Shown here in pieces: positions 5,241 to 6,521 of a DNA stretch of 6,521 bases (its first letter is position 1; each line of letters begins with the position of its first letter). Position numbers and translations under genes: made by a program. Below the pieces are notes generated by a model. That model was not told the DNA's origin, ran no database searches, and was given only the letters and a program-made list of their open reading frames with translations. The stretch is taken from contig CASBQX010000282.1 of NCBI GenBank assembly GCA_949127925.1, positions 1-6,521 of the forward strand. The letters are read 5' to 3'. The DNA is from Synechococcales cyanobacterium PMM_0002 (lineage in GTDB: Bacteria > Cyanobacteriota > Cyanobacteriia > Elainellales > Elainellaceae).

Positions 5241-5291
5241 GTTTTGGGTTTTGAGTTGGACGGTCAGTTCAAAACTCAAAACTCAAAACTC
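5241..5291. terminator. heptanucleotide tandem repeat and hairpin between dusB and ycf39
   Basis: CAAAACT is repeated three times in tandem (5270-5290). This is a short tandemly repeated repetitive sequence of the kind known from cyanobacteria. Upstream, GTTTTGGGTTTTGAGTT (5241-5257) pairs with AACTCAAAACTCAAAAC (5273-5289) at 16 of 17 positions, leaving a 15-base loop. Placed in the 89-bp gap between two converging genes, it could end transcription in both directions, although it is AT-rich and lacks a classical GC stem. Confidence 0.55.
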
Positions 5292-5302
5292 TACTCCAGC
5301 TT

Positions 5303-6313
5303 TTACTGGGCTTTATTGCCAGCTTTATTTTTGAAGGGCGATCGCTTCAGCTTGCGTTTCATTGCCTTTTCTTTCACCTTCTCTTTCTCATACTCGGCTT
5401 CTTTCAGCTTCTTCATAATTCGGCTGTAATACTCTTGCATGTATGATTCCAGTGTTGTCAGCTCACTGGGTTCGATGCCAAATACGCGGTAAGTCTCCTC
5501 CATCGGAGCCGCCAGCGGCTTTCCAGAGGCAATCACGTCGGCAAAGGTGAGGCGATCGGCTACATTCCAGGTCCACTGGAAAAACCGCATAATCCGTCGC
5601 GTTGCTCGCAGTACCCCAAGGGGCATCCGCGTTACCTTCGCTTCTTTCCCTGACAGCCGCTCACACAAACGGATAATTTCATACGCACCCCATGCCCGAG
5701 AACCAACCACGGGATAAGTCTGGTTCACCGTTTCGGGAACAGCCAGTGCCCGCACCGCAAACTTAGCTAGATCTTGGGTGTCGATGTAGGCAATAGGCGA
5801 GCTATCGCCAGTTACCCAAACCGCTTGCTGTTCTAGAATTGGAATCGCATATTGACCAATTAGCCCCTGCAAAAACCCTGCTGTTCGCAAAATGGTGTAG
5901 TTTAGCCCCGACGCGGCTAGCGCTAGTTCGACACAGCGCTTAATGTCCATCAGAGGCACTTCGGGGTACTTCTCAGCATCCAAAATGGAGATAAATATAA
6001 ACCTTTCTACCCCGGCAGCCTTGGCCGCCTGAATCAGCGCGATGTTGCCTTCCCAATCGACCTGCTTAATCGAAGACGTATCGGTGGCGCGCACGGTAGC
6101 GGCATCCACTACAGCCGTTACCCCTTCGAGCGCAGGCGGCAGGCTCTCCAGATCGCGCAGGCTTCCGGGTACCAGTTCAGCTCCCCATTCTTTTAAAAAT
6201 GCCGCCTTCCGGAAGTTGCGCACTAGGCAGCGGACTTGGTGTCCCTCATCCAGCGCCCGACGCACAATTTGTCTGCCCAACGTGCCCGTGGCACCCACAA
6301 CTAATAACGTCAT
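5303..6313 (-). CDS. ycf39: Ycf39-like atypical SDR, photosystem II assembly factor
   Basis: This NAD(P)-binding, NmrA-like atypical short-chain dehydrogenase has 336 residues. Ycf39 and its plant relative HCF244 act at the thylakoid membrane in assembly of the photosystem II reaction centre and delivery of chlorophyll to new D1. The N-terminal Rossmann fold shows MTLLVVGATGTLGRQ with GATGTLG at 7-13 and a basic patch LVRNFRK at 30-36. ERFIFISILDAEKYPEVPLM (103-122) and LNYTILRTAGFLQGLI (137-152) are typical of the family. The lysine in LMDIK (125) stands where a classical YxxxK would be, with Leu at the Tyr position, so normal SDR catalysis is unlikely. Residues from about 300 form a Lys/Glu-rich tail (KKLKEAEYEKEKVKEKAMKR) that is probably helical and strongly basic. 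ATG 6313 is preferred over an in-frame TTG at 6331 because it starts right at the Rossmann strand; neither has a clear Shine-Dalgarno. It converges on dusB. Confidence 0.9.
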   Translation of the reverse strand: MTLLVVGATGTLGRQIVRRALDEGHQVRCLVRNFRKAAFLKEWGAELVPGSLRDLESLPPALEGVTAVVDAATVRATDTSSIKQVDWEGNIALIQAAKAAGVERFIFISILDAEKYPEVPLMDIKRCVELALAASGLNYTILRTAGFLQGLIGQYAIPILEQQAVWVTGDSSPIAYIDTQDLAKFAVRALAVPETVNQTYPVVGSRAWGAYEIIRLCERLSGKEAKVTRMPLGVLRATRRIMRFFQWTWNVADRLTFADVIASGKPLAAPMEETYRVFGIEPSELTTLESYMQEYYSRIMKKLKEAEYEKEKVKEKAMKRKLKRSPFKNKAGNKAQ

Positions 6314-6341
6314 TAGGAATTTCGCTTGCAATCGTTAACTT

Positions 6342-6369
6342 TTTATACTTTTTATAAGAATACACCCAA
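6342..6369 (-). promoter_or_regulatory. candidate ycf39 promoter with tandem TATA-like boxes
   Basis: On the minus strand TATAAAAAG occurs twice in perfect tandem (6356-6348 and 6347-6339), giving two alternative -10 boxes, TATAAA. TTGGGT (6369-6364) lies 16 bases before the second one, but matches only three of six -35 positions. Initiation would give a leader of about 25 bases, which leaves little room for a ribosome binding site, consistent with none being visible. Confidence 0.35.
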
Positions 6370-6472
6370 ATTCTCTAATACTTTTACATCCCTGCGTAAA
6401 ATCGCTTTACTCTGAAGCGGGCTAAAACCAATCGTCACTTGCTACTCTATAGGGGTTGAGAGAATTCGATCG

Positions 6473-6493
6473 ACTGTTACACACTGTTAAGCT
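6473..6493 (+). promoter_or_regulatory. degenerate HLR1-like direct repeat
   Basis: ACTGTTA is repeated exactly 10 bp apart (6473-6479 and 6483-6489). Read from 6476, GTTACA, CA, CT, GTTAAG, CT follows the layout of HLR1, the binding site of the cyanobacterial response regulator RpaB, matching 12 of 16 specified positions by my hand count. It is about 160 bp upstream of ycf39 and may instead belong to a gene to the right. Chance is a strong alternative. Confidence 0.25.
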
Positions 6494-6500
6494 CTGATGA

Positions 6501-6520
6501 AGTTTTATAAAGTTTGATAA
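6501..6520. repeat. 10-bp AT-rich tandem repeat at the right edge
   Basis: AGTTTTATAA (6501-6510) is followed directly by AGTTTGATAA (6511-6520), nine of ten bases identical. The spacing is one helical turn. It may be part of an upstream region for ycf39 or for a gene beyond the window; its full length cannot be judged here. Confidence 0.4.
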
Positions 6521-6521
6521 A

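Larger units (their letters stand above)
34..5345. repeat. dispersed HIP1 octamers (GCGATCGC)
   Basis: Copies start at 34, 144, 676, 776, 800, 868, 922, 1954, 4712, 5008, 5139 and 5338. A random sequence would hold about 0.1 copies in this length. Seven lie in the first 930 bp, mostly outside genes, while only one falls in the 1.9-kb dnaK gene. HIP1 is the main evidence that the window is cyanobacterial. Confidence 0.95.

Noticed and set aside
1..6521. CRISPR array or complete insertion sequence
   Set aside because: No regularly spaced repeats with unique spacers and no transposase frame were seen; the only direct repeats are the 78-bp pair and short tandem motifs.

Overview
The window looks like chromosomal DNA of a cyanobacterium. 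The palindrome GCGATCGC (HIP1, the cyanobacterial octamer) occurs at least twelve times in 6.5 kb. The three large proteins match cyanobacterial types: a DnaK2-like DnaK ending DDVIDAEFSETK, a DusB/NifR3-like tRNA-dihydrouridine synthase, and a Ycf39-like atypical SDR involved in photosystem II assembly. A heptanucleotide tandem repeat and MITE-like palindromes of the kind common in larger or filamentous cyanobacteria agree with this. I cannot name the genus.

Left third (1-1750): an accessory-looking, repeat-rich stretch with little coding. The left edge may hold the last codons of a plus-strand gene. A 78-bp direct repeat (34-111 and 800-877, 73/78 identical), bounded by HIP1 sites, brackets about 690 bp that carry one plausible gene, an 89-residue extremely hydrophobic protein with no Asp, Glu or Lys. 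Next come a 46-bp perfect palindrome, whose sequence forms the 3' end of a short minus-strand reading frame, and a small conserved-looking 77-residue protein with a good Shine-Dalgarno site. A second hairpin repeat and a strong GC hairpin separate this gene from the convergent dnaK.

Middle (1752-4151): dnaK on the minus strand and dusB on the plus strand are divergent. The 480-bp gap between dnaK and the preferred dusB start holds two overlapping, oppositely oriented promoter-like sequences embedded in a 12-bp-arm inverted repeat. It also holds a nine-codon ORF behind a perfect AGGAGG in the long dusB leader, and an 8-G run inside a doubtful N-terminal extension of dusB.

Right third (4152-6521): dusB and ycf39 converge on a short spacer made of CAAAACT tandem repeats that can fold as a hairpin, probably a shared terminator. 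ycf39 has tandem TATA-like boxes close to its start. The right edge carries a degenerate RpaB/HLR1-like direct repeat and a 10-bp tandem repeat, possibly the upstream region of ycf39 or of a gene beyond the window.

The three main genes are housekeeping functions (protein folding, tRNA modification, photosystem II assembly) in separate transcription units. No single new multi-gene system is evident. The points most worth checking are the HIP1-bounded duplication with its small membrane protein, and the dnaK/dusB intergenic control region with its mini-ORF.
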